Source: PSRJ01 sp963825305 (GTDB taxonomy: Bacteria; Acidobacteriota; Terriglobia; Bryobacterales; Bryobacteraceae). Taken from it: 64,000 bases of DNA. Positions within the stretch are counted from its first letter, which is position 1. Each line of letters begins with the position of its first letter. Position numbers and translations under genes: made by a program. The notes beneath the pieces are model-generated. The model was not told the DNA's origin. It saw only the letters and a list, made by a program, of their open reading frames with translations, and searched no databases. The DNA is taken from positions 124,001 through 188,000 of the forward strand of contig CAWGTA010000013.1 in assembly GCA_963825305.1 (NCBI GenBank), written 5' to 3'. Shown here piece after piece: positions 25,703 through 34,976 of the stretch.

Positions 25703-27282
25703 TTAAGGCACATGGGGCGGGTCGATGGTGCGTTTGACAGCTAGATTGGCGAGTTTGTTGAGGCCGTCGACGTAGGCTTTGGCGCTGGCTTCGATCACGT
25801 CCGTGGAGGCGCCTCGCCCCACCACTTTGAAACCGTCCTTCGCCAGTTGCACCGTCACCTCGCCCAGCGCTTCGGTGCCGCTGGTTACGGCGCGAATCTC
25901 ATACGTTACCAGCTTGGCCGTCGTCTTCGTCACGGCGGAAATCGCCTTGCAAACGGCATCCACCGGACCATCACCAATGGCCGCGCCTTCGCGTGTTTCC
26001 CCGTCGAAACGAAGCCGCACGGTGGCCGTCGGGATGGCCGACGTGCCGCTGTAGATGTGCAGATAATCGAGCTGGTACATTTCCGGTACCGGGTGGATTT
26101 CGTCGTGCAGGATGGCGATCAGGTCTTCGTCGAAGACCTCCTGCTTCTTGTCGGCCACCACCAGGAATCGCTCGTAAGCCTGGTTCGAGCTCCGGTTGTG
26201 AGAGCGTGTAGCCCAGCTTCTGCAGGCGGTCGCGGAGCCCATGCCGTCCGGTGCGCGCGGTCAGCACGACGCGGCTCTCTTCGATGCCCACATCTTCCGG
26301 CCGCATAATTTCATAGGTCTCGCGCTCCTTGAGAAAGCCATCGACATGGATTCCCGAGCTGTGGGAAAAAGCATTGCCTCCTACTACAGCTTTGTTGGGC
26401 GGGACCTTGATGCCGAGCATGTCGGCCACCAGCCGGCTGGTGCGGTGCAGCTCGCGGGCGTCCACGTCCGTGTGCACGCCGAAGAAATCGGCGCGCGTGC
26501 GCAGGGCCATCACCACCTCTTCCAGCGCGGCGTTCCCGGCCCGCTCGCCGATTCCGTTGATGGTGCCTTCCACCTGGCGGGCGCCGTTCAGAACGCCATA
26601 CAGCGTGTTCGCCACCGCCATCCCCAGATCGTCATGGCAGTGCACGCTGATGGTGGCCCGGCCGATATTGGGCACTCTCTCGCGGATCGTGCGGATCAGG
26701 CAGCCATACTGCTCCGGCACCGTGTAGCCCGTGGTGTCGGGAATGTTGACCACCGTGGCGCCGGCATCAATGGCCGCCTCGAGCATCTCAAGGAGGTAAG
26801 TTGGATCGGACGCGGCCGGCATCTTCCGCGTAGAATTCCACATCGTCGGCATACTGCCGCGCCAGTTTGACGGCATCGATGGCCATCTGCAGAATTTTGA
26901 CCTTCTTCTCGCCGAGCGTGCGGCCGTATCGCTCATCCTGAAACTTCCCCATGATGTGGATATCCGACGCGCCGATTCCGGTGTGGATGCGCGGCCGCCG
27001 GGCTTTGGCCAGAGCCTTGCCGCAGGCCTCGATGTCCACCGGCACCGCGCGGGAGAGCGCGCAAATGGTGGGGCCCTGGATCTCCTCGCAGATCAGCCGC
27101 ACGGCCTCGGAGTCCTCGGGCGAAGACGCCGGATAACCGGCTTCGATCACATCCACCTTCAACTGCGCCAGTTGACGGGCGATCATGAGCTTCTCGCGGC
27201 TTCCCAGGCGCGTCCCGGCGGCTTGCTCGCCGTCTCTCAGGGTGGTATCGAATACAGCAACTTTCTCCGACATCTTAATCAT
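25703..27282 (-). pseudogene. leuA: 2-isopropylmalate synthase with two single-base frameshifts
   Basis: Three overlapping frames make one LeuA: MSEKVAVFDTTLRDGEQAAG to EFYAEDAGR; DPTYLLEMLEAAIDAGATVV with HCHDDLGMAVANTLYGVLNG and GNAFSHSSGIHVDG; then QAYERFLVVADKKQEVFDED to the C-terminal regulatory LeuA dimer domain. The shifts fall near 26815 (extra G in CGCGTCC) and near 26197 (extra base before CAGGCTTACGAG). The whole span is 1580 bp, two more than a multiple of three, which would give a normal 525-residue enzyme if both bases were removed. It condenses acetyl-CoA with 2-oxoisovalerate for leucine synthesis and should be essential for prototrophy. The start is ATG 27282 or 27273. Either an assembly error or a recent pseudogene. 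Confidence 0.88.
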
Positions 27283-27417
27283 GGTAGCGCCTTGCCGCCG
27301 CACTCGACTTTGGTCGGTTTCGCGCCGGAGGCCGCATCTTGCCACGGCCTGTAATGATCAGCCAAAATGGGAACACCCGTATACCGTTGGCCTCCCCGAT
27401 GAAGCCTGGAGTTTTCA

Positions 27418-29280
27418 ATGCTTCAGCGGATCCCCAAAACAAGACTCGTGCTGATATGGGCCCTCTCATTGGCTCTTCTGTACGCCTTCGTGTGGCTGAT
27501 AGGCCAGTCGCTCGGTTGGCTGGCCGCGCGTTGGGACGCGTGGGGGGACATCGGGGTGGCCCTGCTCGATTCCAGCCACTGCGACACCGGAGAGGTTATC
27601 GCGGCCGGGGGCGCCATCGTACTGGCTTTCGCCGTTCCTCACTGGCGGAGAAAATGGTTCTCGCGGTGGGAGCGTGTGTTCCAGCGATGCGCGGTCCATC
27701 GCACCCAAGCGATTGTTGCGGCGGCCATTCTGCCCATGGTCGCTCGCATCGCGCTGCTACCGGCGATTCCGCTTCCGCACCCCTACGTCCCCGACGAGTT
27801 CGGCCACCTGTTGTTGGCCGATACCTTTGCGTCCGGACGCATAGCGAACCCCACGCATCCGATGTGGCGCTACTTTGAGACGTTGTACGTCTTCCACCAG
27901 CCCACCTACACCTCGCTGTACCCGATGGCGCAGGGGTTTTTCCTGTCGGTGCCTCTCGTCCTTGGCATGAACCCATGGTTCGGTGTCTGCGCCAGCATCG
28001 GATTGATGTGCGCCGCATTGTGCTGGATGCTCCAGGCATGGCTGCCTCCGAAGTGGGCTCTACTCGGCGCGCTGATAGCCGGCGGCCTGTCCATCACCAC
28101 TTATTGGATGAACAGTTATTGGGGTCGTGCGGCCGGAGCCATCGGCGGCGCGCTTTTGCTGGGAGCTCTGCCGCGACTGCTCCGCCGCGTGCGCGTGCGT
28201 GACGCTCTGCTGGCGGGGTTGGGCGCAGCCGTGCTGTCGCAGAGCCGTCCCTTCGAGGGCGCTCTGTTATGCCTTCCGGTCGGCGCCGTGATCCTGGCGC
28301 GGTTAGCGTTCCGGCCGCATCGAAATATCCGCGCGCTGGCGGCGTTGGCCGGCGGCGCCGCCTTAATCGCAGCGGGCACCCTGTACTACAACTACCGTGT
28401 CACGGGCAACCCTTGGCTGCTGCCGTATCAATGGCATCAGAAGGTCTATGGCATGCCGCAAAGTTTCCGCGGCCGTGCTGCGATATTGACAGCCTGGCGT
28501 GCCGGCGCGGAGAAGGACATCCTGGACAATTTCCATTGGCAACTCGGCCTCTTCCAGGCGCAATCGACCTGGAAAGGCCTGGCAGCCGCTCTCCCCGGGA
28601 AGATGGCGACCTTTTGGGAGTTCTACTTCCCGCCCGTCCTCGGTTTGCCGTTGTTGTTTCTGCCGTTCTTACGCGCGCGTGCAGACACACGCTTCCTGGT
28701 GTTCACGGGTGCGTTCGTGCTCTACACGGAATTCGTTCTGTATCCGTTCTTTTTTCCGCATTACGCGGCCCCGCTGTACGGGGGCTTTATCGTACTGGCG
28801 GTTCAAGGCGCGCGCGCAATGAGGGTGGTGCGGTGGCGCGGCAGGCGCGTAGGTGCGGCGCTGTTTCGAGGGTGGGTGGCTATCGGGGTCGCCAGTGCTT
28901 CTCTGCTGGCAGCCGGTGCTGCGCTGGCTCCCGAGTTAGTCTCTGAGCAAGACACGCCGCGCAGCCAGATCGAGCAGACTCTGGAACAGCGCGGCGGCAA
29001 GCACCTGGTTCTGGTTCACTACACGGCGGCTCACGATTATCACGACCAGTGGATTTACAATTCCGCCGATATCGACCGGTCTCGCGTCATTTGGGCGCGC
29101 GAATTGGGCCCCGCGCGCACGGCGCAATTGCTCTGCTACTATCCCGATCGTGAGGTGTGGCTGGTGAATGCCGACGAGGAGGAGCCTCGCCTGATCCGCT
29201 ACCCACGGACTGCCAGCATGATCCAACGGAGTTCGTTTCCGAGCCGTTCCACCTGCGCTGCCGCGTCGCCCTCGGGGTAG
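27418..29280 (+). CDS. GT-C-type integral membrane glycosyltransferase-like protein
   Basis: 620 residues with about 10-12 hydrophobic segments. The first luminal loop has PHPYVPDEFGHLLLADTFAS, with the acidic Asp-Glu pair of ArnT/PMT-like GT-C enzymes that use polyprenyl-phosphate sugars. A C-terminal soluble part from about residue 505 contains KHLVLVHYTAAHDYHDQW. The family is widespread in Acidobacteriota without defined acceptors. The last ~20 residues are unlike the rest and may be read past the true end. Confidence 0.75.
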   Translation: MLQRIPKTRLVLIWALSLALLYAFVWLIGQSLGWLAARWDAWGDIGVALLDSSHCDTGEVIAAGGAIVLAFAVPHWRRKWFSRWERVFQRCAVHRTQAIVAAAILPMVARIALLPAIPLPHPYVPDEFGHLLLADTFASGRIANPTHPMWRYFETLYVFHQPTYTSLYPMAQGFFLSVPLVLGMNPWFGVCASIGLMCAALCWMLQAWLPPKWALLGALIAGGLSITTYWMNSYWGRAAGAIGGALLLGALPRLLRRVRVRDALLAGLGAAVLSQSRPFEGALLCLPVGAVILARLAFRPHRNIRALAALAGGAALIAAGTLYYNYRVTGNPWLLPYQWHQKVYGMPQSFRGRAAILTAWRAGAEKDILDNFHWQLGLFQAQSTWKGLAAALPGKMATFWEFYFPPVLGLPLLFLPFLRARADTRFLVFTGAFVLYTEFVLYPFFFPHYAAPLYGGFIVLAVQGARAMRVVRWRGRRVGAALFRGWVAIGVASASLLAAGAALAPELVSEQDTPRSQIEQTLEQRGGKHLVLVHYTAAHDYHDQWIYNSADIDRSRVIWARELGPARTAQLLCYYPDREVWLVNADEEEPRLIRYPRTASMIQRSSFPSRSTCAAASPSG

Positions 29281-29505
29281 CGAATTGCCGCGCTCCAGCA
29301 GCGCCTCAATTGCTTCGCGTGACCGCAGCCTGGATTCAGTCCTCTCGCCTCGGACACGGAATGGCAATCTCTGAATAACACGAATAGGGTATGCTCCTTC
29401 CAACTAAAATGGTTATTCGAAAACCCTTCCATCTCGTGATTCCGCGGACTCGTTAATCGGGCATAAATTGAGAAGCGTAGTCTTCCTGAAGGAGGAAGCA
29501 CCACT

Positions 29506-30027
29506 ATGAAACGGATTACCTTGCTGCTGGTGGCCGTTGTAATTCTGGCAGGTATTATCGGGTTTACGGCGCCTGCGTATCTATACGCCGATGACTCGGC
29601 CGCCCCAATCTTCGTCACAAAAATTCCCCCCGGATACCGGGACTGGAGGTTGATCTCTGTCTCCCACGAAGCAGGCAACCTGAATAGTATTGGTGCCATT
29701 TTGGGCAACGATGTGGCGATCAAGGCCTACCGCGAGGGGAAGCTTCCATACCCGGACGGCACGATCATTGCTGCTCTGCACTACGGTCACGTCGCGTCGG
29801 CGGAGAACAACAAGGTCTTTGGCCAGGACCAGTCTTTCGTCCCTGGTCCCTCGACGAACATTCAGTTTATGGTCAAAGACTCCACGAAGTATGCCGCGAC
29901 GGGCGGCTGGGGGTTCGCTACCTTCATAGACGGCAAACCCGCCGCCGCGGCGTCAATGAAATCCTGCTTCCCCTGCCACAATCAGGCCAAGGCTAGCGAC
30001 CTCGTCTTCACGCATTACGCGCCGTAG
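29506..30027 (+). CDS. Cytochrome P460-family protein
   Basis: 173 residues. A perfect ribosome-binding site GAAGGAGGAAGCACCACT precedes the ATG. The signal peptide spans residues 1-28. The mature part has PPGYRDWRLISVSHEAGNLN (P460 fold) and a single c-haem motif CFPCH near residue 155, matching Cytochrome_P460 proteins. Relatives oxidise hydroxylamine or act in detoxification; here the activity is unknown. The Lys crosslink to haem used by P460 cannot be assigned confidently. Likely periplasmic. Confidence 0.88.
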   Translation: MKRITLLLVAVVILAGIIGFTAPAYLYADDSAAPIFVTKIPPGYRDWRLISVSHEAGNLNSIGAILGNDVAIKAYREGKLPYPDGTIIAALHYGHVASAENNKVFGQDQSFVPGPSTNIQFMVKDSTKYAATGGWGFATFIDGKPAAAASMKSCFPCHNQAKASDLVFTHYAP

Positions 30028-30176
30028 ATACCGACAACGCCGTAAGTTCTTTGCAAACTTCCGAGTCGGCGACGAGCCGCTCGCTATCCGTAAAGGCTAC
30101 AGCATCGCTGAGAAGATAGCCTGTCGTTCCTCAGCGCACGACAAGCCAGTGGCTTTCTCGTGTAAAGTGCTACGTA

Positions 30177-30608
30177 ATGGTAGATTTCGAAAAAAGTAGA
30201 GTGAGGATGAGAGCGGAATTGCTGCGATTCAACGGCGCTGTCGAGCGGGATCCCGCCATCGATACGTGGATGAAAGAGCACGCAGGTGAATTGGGAGCCA
30301 TCGCGCATCAGTGGTTTGAGGTGATGCGAAAATGCGGGGACGAAGTCCGGGAGCTTTTGCATGACGGCTGCCCTGTTGCATGTTTGGGAGATGCGCCCTT
30401 CGGCTATGTCAATGTATTCACGTCGCACGTAAACGTGGGGTTCTTTCACGGCGCAGCCCTGCCGGATCCCGCTCACTTGCTGCAAGGCACCGGCAAGTTC
30501 ATGCGCCATGTGAAGTTGAGACCGGGAACGGCCACAAACGCCGCAGCGCTGACCCGGCTGATCGACATGGCGTACTCGGACATTAAGGCGCGCGTCGAAA
30601 ACGGCTAG
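30177..30608 (+). CDS. DUF1801-family protein
   Basis: 143 residues. FGYVNVFTSHVNVGFFHGA and LLQGTGKFMRHVKLRPGTA match the DUF1801 (YdhG/YdeI-like) core. The function of the family is unresolved. The gene is alone, forward, between the cytochrome P460 gene and the convergent alpha/beta hydrolase. Confidence 0.8.
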   Translation: MVDFEKSRVRMRAELLRFNGAVERDPAIDTWMKEHAGELGAIAHQWFEVMRKCGDEVRELLHDGCPVACLGDAPFGYVNVFTSHVNVGFFHGAALPDPAHLLQGTGKFMRHVKLRPGTATNAAALTRLIDMAYSDIKARVENG

Positions 30609-30670
30609 CTCAATCCGTCGATACCCGAGGTCATCAAGCAATAACGCAAGCAGCCCTGGATACCGTCCGC

Positions 30671-31523
30671 CTAAGCAGGCCGATGCGCCTTGAGGAAGGA
30701 ATGAATTTGGCGCACCGCCAGGGGGATTCGCTCCTTGGGTTCTTTCCAAGGGAACATGCTCACTTCGGCCTTTGGCGCGAGCATCGCGCACTCCATGGCG
30801 ACGGCTAATGGGTGCGCGGGGACGTCATCCGGCAGGACCAGGACCGGGTTTTGGCAACTACGCACGAAATCGCGTGTCACGGTGAAGACGAAATCGGGAT
30901 TGGTTTCGAACATCTTGGTTACAAACTGGTCGGTCGTCTCGATCGTGATCTCGGGCCGTTTAGCAATCAGCGCCGCACCCCAGTTCTTCCAAAACGTGCC
31001 TGGGTACTTAGGGTCGCGCATCTCCGGACGCCAGCCCACGGGCTGCGCCAGCACAGCGGCGGGAATACGATTGGGTGCGCGCTTCAAGAGACTCCAGATG
31101 AAGGGGCCGCCAATGCAGAAACCCATCACCGCGAACTTGTCGATCCCCAGATGATCCATCAGGCCGAGTTGGTCGTCGGCATAGGATTCCCACGGCCGGT
31201 CGACCTCTACGGGGCCGGTGGACTGGCCGTTGGGAGCGTTGCGCAGGTCTGCCGTGATGCATCGGTACTGTCCCTTGAATTCCTCGATCGCATTAAAGGG
31301 CGAGTTGCCGGTGAAGAAGGAAATGGTCGAGTTCAACCCTCCGCCCGGAAGCAGTAACAGCGGGAAGCCGGAACCGGCCTCCTCATAGTAGATGCGAACT
31401 GGGCCCCTTTCATAGAACTTGCCAGTTCCTCCTTTGCCCGATGTGAGCAAATACGCTCGACACAGCAGTGGTTGCCGCTGCCGCGGCTCCCGCTGCCAGT
31501 ATGGTGCGTCTGGTCGAACCCAT
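30671..31523 (-). pseudogene. Exported (Tat-type) alpha/beta hydrolase with one frameshift
   Basis: A ribosome-binding site AAGGAGG precedes ATG 31523, which reads MGSTRRTILAAGAAAAATTA with the twin Arg of a Tat signal. The frame then breaks at a run AAA (31433-31435). Removing one A gives GQGGTGKFYERGPVRIYYEE and leads into the body: LLLLPGGGLN, the nucleophile elbow GFCIGG, and DDVPAHPLAVAMECAM. The span of 853 bp is one above a multiple of three. Corrected, it would be a 283-residue periplasmic hydrolase of unknown substrate. A start upstream at 31639 in the body frame is not credible, because it lacks the signal peptide. Confidence 0.82.
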
Positions 31524-31661
31524 AATCGGCGTCCTCCTTGATCATTGATCTTACATCGCGGCGCGGCGGCTCGCTGAAGGGTCGAATGCCCGCTTGTGTT
31601 CCATCGGGCCAGCAATCTGGCCACTCGGCTTTCCTGCAATTGACCGGAGCAGGGAAGTCAG

Positions 31662-31677
31662 TACCACTAGTGTGGTA
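31662..31677. promoter_or_regulatory. Inverted-repeat operator candidate
   Basis: TACCAC-TAGT-GTGGTA, six-base half-sites with a 4-bp spacer, in the divergent gap between the alpha/beta hydrolase and the DipZ-like gene. Candidate repressor or activator site for either. Confidence 0.4.
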
Positions 31678-31782
31678 TCCGCAGCCGCCCCTCTAGGGGT
31701 TAGCGAGGAGTCACTGCATTTTGTGATGTATTCGTTTCCTCGATGGCGCACATTGTCGTTAGGGCGAATCGGAGTTTTCACT

Positions 31783-32817
31783 ATGAAGAATCTTGCCTTT
31801 TGGATTGGTGCTATGGCGGTGGCGGCGGGAATCGTCGCAACCGCAGCGGGCAGGGGCGACGAAGGGCAATCGCCCGATTTCGATGGCGCAGTGGCCTGGC
31901 TCAACTCTGCTCCGTTGAGCAGTAAATCGCTACGCGGGAAGGTGGTGCTGGTCAACTTCTGGACATACTCTTGCATCAACAGCCTGCGAGAGTTGCCGTA
32001 CATGAAAGCCTGGGCTGCAAAATACAAAGATGCCGGCCTGGTAGTCATCGGCGTCCACTCGCCTGAGTTCGGCTTCGAGAAAGATCCGGCCAACGTGAAG
32101 AGTGCCGTGCTTGACTTGAAAGCCGCGTATCCCATCCCGATAGACAGCGATCATGCGATCTGGTCGGCATTCCGCAACGAATACTGGCCGGCAGACTACT
32201 TCATCGACGCCAAGGGACGAATCCGTTACCATCACTTCGGCGAGGGCGAGTATGTCAAGTCTGAGCGGGTTATCCAGGCACTTCTCAGAGAAAATGGAGC
32301 CACTCGCCTGGACGAGAGCACGGTCGCTATAACGGCTGACGGGCCCGAGGCGCCGCCGAGTGAAGATGTGCGATCGGCCGAAACCTACGCCGGCTACGCT
32401 CGCACGGAGAACTTCGCCTCGCCGGAAAGGATGTCGCGAGACTCACGAAAGACCTACAGCCTACCGGCGACGCCCGCACTAAATCAGTGGGGACTCGGCG
32501 GAACGTGGAAGGCCGGTGCCGAGAGTGACACACTCGACTCGGCGCCCGGCAAAGTCGTGTTCCGGTTCCATGCGCGCGACCTCCACATGGTCTTGGGCCC
32601 GGCGAAGAACAGGACGCCGGTTCGCTTCAGGGTAAAGCTGAATGGCGCTGCCCCGGGCGATGATCACGGATCCGATTCCGGCGCCGATGGCACGGGCGAG
32701 GTTCGACAGCCGCGGATGTACCAGCTCATCCGGCACAAGGGGCCGATCGAAGACATGACCTTTGAGATTGAATTCCTGGATCCCGGCGTGGAGGTATTTT
32801 CGTTCACGTTCGGCTAG
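31783..32817 (+). CDS. DipZ/TlpA-like thioredoxin-fold protein with altered redox motif
   Basis: 344 residues starting at ATG 31783, with a signal peptide (residues 1-25, AGMAVAAGIVATAAG-like core). The thioredoxin domain resembles the soluble part of DipZ, which normally has Cys-Ile-Asn-Cys; here the motif is YSCINSLRELPY (Cys64, Ser67), so the second Cys is lost. Downstream blocks VVIGVHSPEFGFE, DYFIDAKGRIRYHHFGEG and a C-terminal beta-domain (LHMVLGPAKNRTPVRFRVKL) are conserved. A one-Cys enzyme cannot do the usual disulfide exchange alone; it may act as an isomerase-like or mixed-disulfide protein. The VOC gene follows. Confidence 0.82.
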   Translation: MKNLAFWIGAMAVAAGIVATAAGRGDEGQSPDFDGAVAWLNSAPLSSKSLRGKVVLVNFWTYSCINSLRELPYMKAWAAKYKDAGLVVIGVHSPEFGFEKDPANVKSAVLDLKAAYPIPIDSDHAIWSAFRNEYWPADYFIDAKGRIRYHHFGEGEYVKSERVIQALLRENGATRLDESTVAITADGPEAPPSEDVRSAETYAGYARTENFASPERMSRDSRKTYSLPATPALNQWGLGGTWKAGAESDTLDSAPGKVVFRFHARDLHMVLGPAKNRTPVRFRVKLNGAAPGDDHGSDSGADGTGEVRQPRMYQLIRHKGPIEDMTFEIEFLDPGVEVFSFTFG

Positions 32818-32918
32818 TAATGGATGCTTCAGTTCAGAAAAAGGAGACTGATAATGAAACAGAGTATGTTGATCAGGGTCGTGTTTCTCTCCGCGGCCAC
32901 ACAACCCGGGAGGCAGGC

Positions 32919-33608
32919 ATGAGCACCACCGAGGTCCTTAATAAGGACGCGACCAGGGACGCCCGCGTCGTGGGAGTCGATACAAAGCTCGAGATAGTCG
33001 TCATCCCTGTCTCGGATATCGACCGGGCGAAGGAGTTCTACGCGAGGCTCGGGTGGCGGCTCGACGCCGACTACGACAATGGTGTCGATTTCCGCGTGAT
33101 CCAGTTCACGCCGCCGGGCTCGGGTTGCTCGGTCATCTTCGGCAGGAACGTCACCGCGGCGGCGCCCGGCTCCGCCCAAGGCCTGTACCTGATCGTCTCC
33201 GACATCGAGGCCGCCCGCAAAGAGCTGCTTGGTCGCGGGGTCGCAATCAGCGAGGCGTTCCACGACGCCGCCGGCGTGTACTCCGGCCCGGACCAGCCCT
33301 ACCTGTTTGGGCGGCGCCGGGTCAGCGGGCCAGATCCCGAGCATCGCAGCTACCGCACGTTTGCCTCGTTCAGCGATCCCGACGGCAACGGCTGGCTGCT
33401 GCAGGAGATCACGACCCGGCTTCCCGGGCGCATCGACTCTGCCGCGACTTCATTCAGCTCCGCAAGCGACCTGGCGAGCGCGCTCAAACGTGCGGCGGCC
33501 GCCCACGGCGAGCACGAGAAACGCATCGGGCAGCGCGACGAGAACTGGCCCGACTGGTACGCCGCTTACATGGTGGCGGAGCAGTCCGGCGGAAAGCTGC
33601 CGGAATGA
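32919..33608 (+). CDS. VOC-family (glyoxalase/bleomycin-resistance fold) protein
   Basis: 229 residues from ATG 32919 (AGGCAGGC-ATG ribosome-binding site); an upstream in-frame ATG at 32820 is less likely. The VOC core is present: KLEIVVIPVSDIDRAKEFYA, then GLYLIVSDIEAARKELLGRG and a late SFSDPDGNGWLLQEI. A C-terminal helical extension (ALKRAAAAHGEHEKRI) follows. It is probably a metal-dependent dioxygenase, isomerase or antibiotic-binding protein; substrate unknown. It and the SDR at 33686 are likely one operon. Confidence 0.85.
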   Translation: MSTTEVLNKDATRDARVVGVDTKLEIVVIPVSDIDRAKEFYARLGWRLDADYDNGVDFRVIQFTPPGSGCSVIFGRNVTAAAPGSAQGLYLIVSDIEAARKELLGRGVAISEAFHDAAGVYSGPDQPYLFGRRRVSGPDPEHRSYRTFASFSDPDGNGWLLQEITTRLPGRIDSAATSFSSASDLASALKRAAAAHGEHEKRIGQRDENWPDWYAAYMVAEQSGGKLPE

Positions 33609-33685
33609 CGGATGTGGATGAGTGGGCGGGGGTTCGGACGCCCGCCTGACCGCTGGCGCACGAGCGACAGCCGATCGGAGGAATC

Positions 33686-34447
33686 ATGAGCACCGCAATC
33701 ACCGCCTCTCGCACTCAGCGCGAGCCGGAACTCCTCGGGCAAACCGTCGTTGTGATCGGCGGCAGCGCTGGAATCGGGCTCGAAACGGCTCGCAGAGCAA
33801 GCGCTGAGGGGGCCAAGGTGATCCTCACCGGCCGGGATCCTGAGCGGCTCCAGCACGCCGCGAGCGAAGTCGATGCGGTGAGCACCGCGGCCTTCGATGC
33901 CACGGATCCTTCTCCCCTCGAGCGGTTCTTCCGCGACCTGCCAGCCACGATCGACCACGTGATGGTAACGGCTGGCCGCCCGCACTACGGACGCCTCATC
34001 GACATGGACTTCGAGCAGGCGCGCCGCGCCCTCGACGAGCACATGTTGCTGATGATCCAGGTCGCCCGCAACGCCGCCCCCAAGGTGAGGCCGGGAGGCA
34101 CGCTTCTGTTCATGGGCGGCACCGGCGCACGCCGTCCAGGCGTCGGCCTTGGAATCGCGTCGACAGTCACTGTCGCACTTCCCACTCTCACAGCCAACCT
34201 GGCCCTCGAGCTCGCCCCCATCCGAGTCAACCTCATCGCCGCCGGTTTCGTTGACACACCGTTGTCGGCATCGCTGCTCGGCGATGAACTCGAAAACCGC
34301 CGCAAGCAGCTTCGCGACACGCTTCCGATCCGGCGCGTCGTCGGGCCGGCCGACGTCGCCGCACTAGCCGTACACATCATGATTAATACAGCCCTTACGG
34401 GCGCGACCTACGACGTGGACGGCGGGCAGCAGCTCGTCGCCAGATAG
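33686..34447 (+). CDS. SDR-family protein without the YxxxK catalytic pair
   Basis: 253 residues, with a good ribosome-binding site (CGGAGGAATC). The Rossmann motif GGSAGIGLETAR and later VNLIAAGFVDTPLSASL and TYDVDGGQQL are those of classical SDRs. However, the region that should hold the catalytic Tyr-x3-Lys reads GIASTVTVALPTLTANL, with neither Tyr nor Lys. The fold and NAD(P) binding are likely intact but oxidoreductase chemistry doubtful. It follows the VOC gene by 77 bp. Confidence 0.8.
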   Translation: MSTAITASRTQREPELLGQTVVVIGGSAGIGLETARRASAEGAKVILTGRDPERLQHAASEVDAVSTAAFDATDPSPLERFFRDLPATIDHVMVTAGRPHYGRLIDMDFEQARRALDEHMLLMIQVARNAAPKVRPGGTLLFMGGTGARRPGVGLGIASTVTVALPTLTANLALELAPIRVNLIAAGFVDTPLSASLLGDELENRRKQLRDTLPIRRVVGPADVAALAVHIMINTALTGATYDVDGGQQLVAR

Positions 34448-34468
34448 CGGGAAAAGATTGAAGCGTGT

Positions 34469-34947
34469 ATGAGCAACGTGACATATGAGAAGGAGATCAC
34501 TGCGCTCCTGGTGATCGATCCCTATAACGATTTCATTTCCGAGGGCGGCAAAGTCTGGGATCGTTTGAAGGGCGTCGCGGAAGATAATCATTGTGTTCCT
34601 CATATGCTCGAAGTTCTCGATGCTGCGCGAAAAACGGGCATCCGGGTATTCTATGCGCTGCATCATCGATACCGTGCGGGCGACTACGAGACCTGGAAAT
34701 ACATTGCGCCGATTCAGAGAGCAGCGTGGCTGCGAAAGACCTTCGAATACGGCACGTGGGGCGGCGAGATCCGGCGCGAGTTCGCTCCTCAACCGGGGGA
34801 AATCGTTGCCCAGGAGCATTGGTGTTCAAGTGGTTTCGCCAACACGGATTTGGTATCCCAAATTACGCCAGCGCCATTGTTACCACCGATGAAATCATCG
34901 ATTCGATCTCTCCTCTCCCAACTGCAGGAACCAGTGTGGGGAACTGA
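34469..34947 (+). pseudogene. Isochorismatase-like cysteine hydrolase with internal deletion
   Basis: The N-terminal half is normal: LLVIDPYNDFISEGGKVWD and AQEHWCSSGFANTDL. After NTDL the frame breaks and a different frame continues as IPNYASAIVTTDEIIDSI to a stop at 34947. Homologues have about 50-60 residues between these points, including the catalytic Cys (HTCVEA-type) and the oxyanion loop. The deleted segment therefore removes the active-site nucleophile. The remaining protein cannot be a functional hydrolase. Confidence 0.82.
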
Positions 34948-34976
34948 GGCGCAATAAGCTGTCAAGAGGAATGCAA

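Noticed and set aside
31594..31782. Upstream extension of the DipZ-like gene
   Set aside because: The extension precedes the signal peptide and has no conserved residues; ATG 31783 is the better start.
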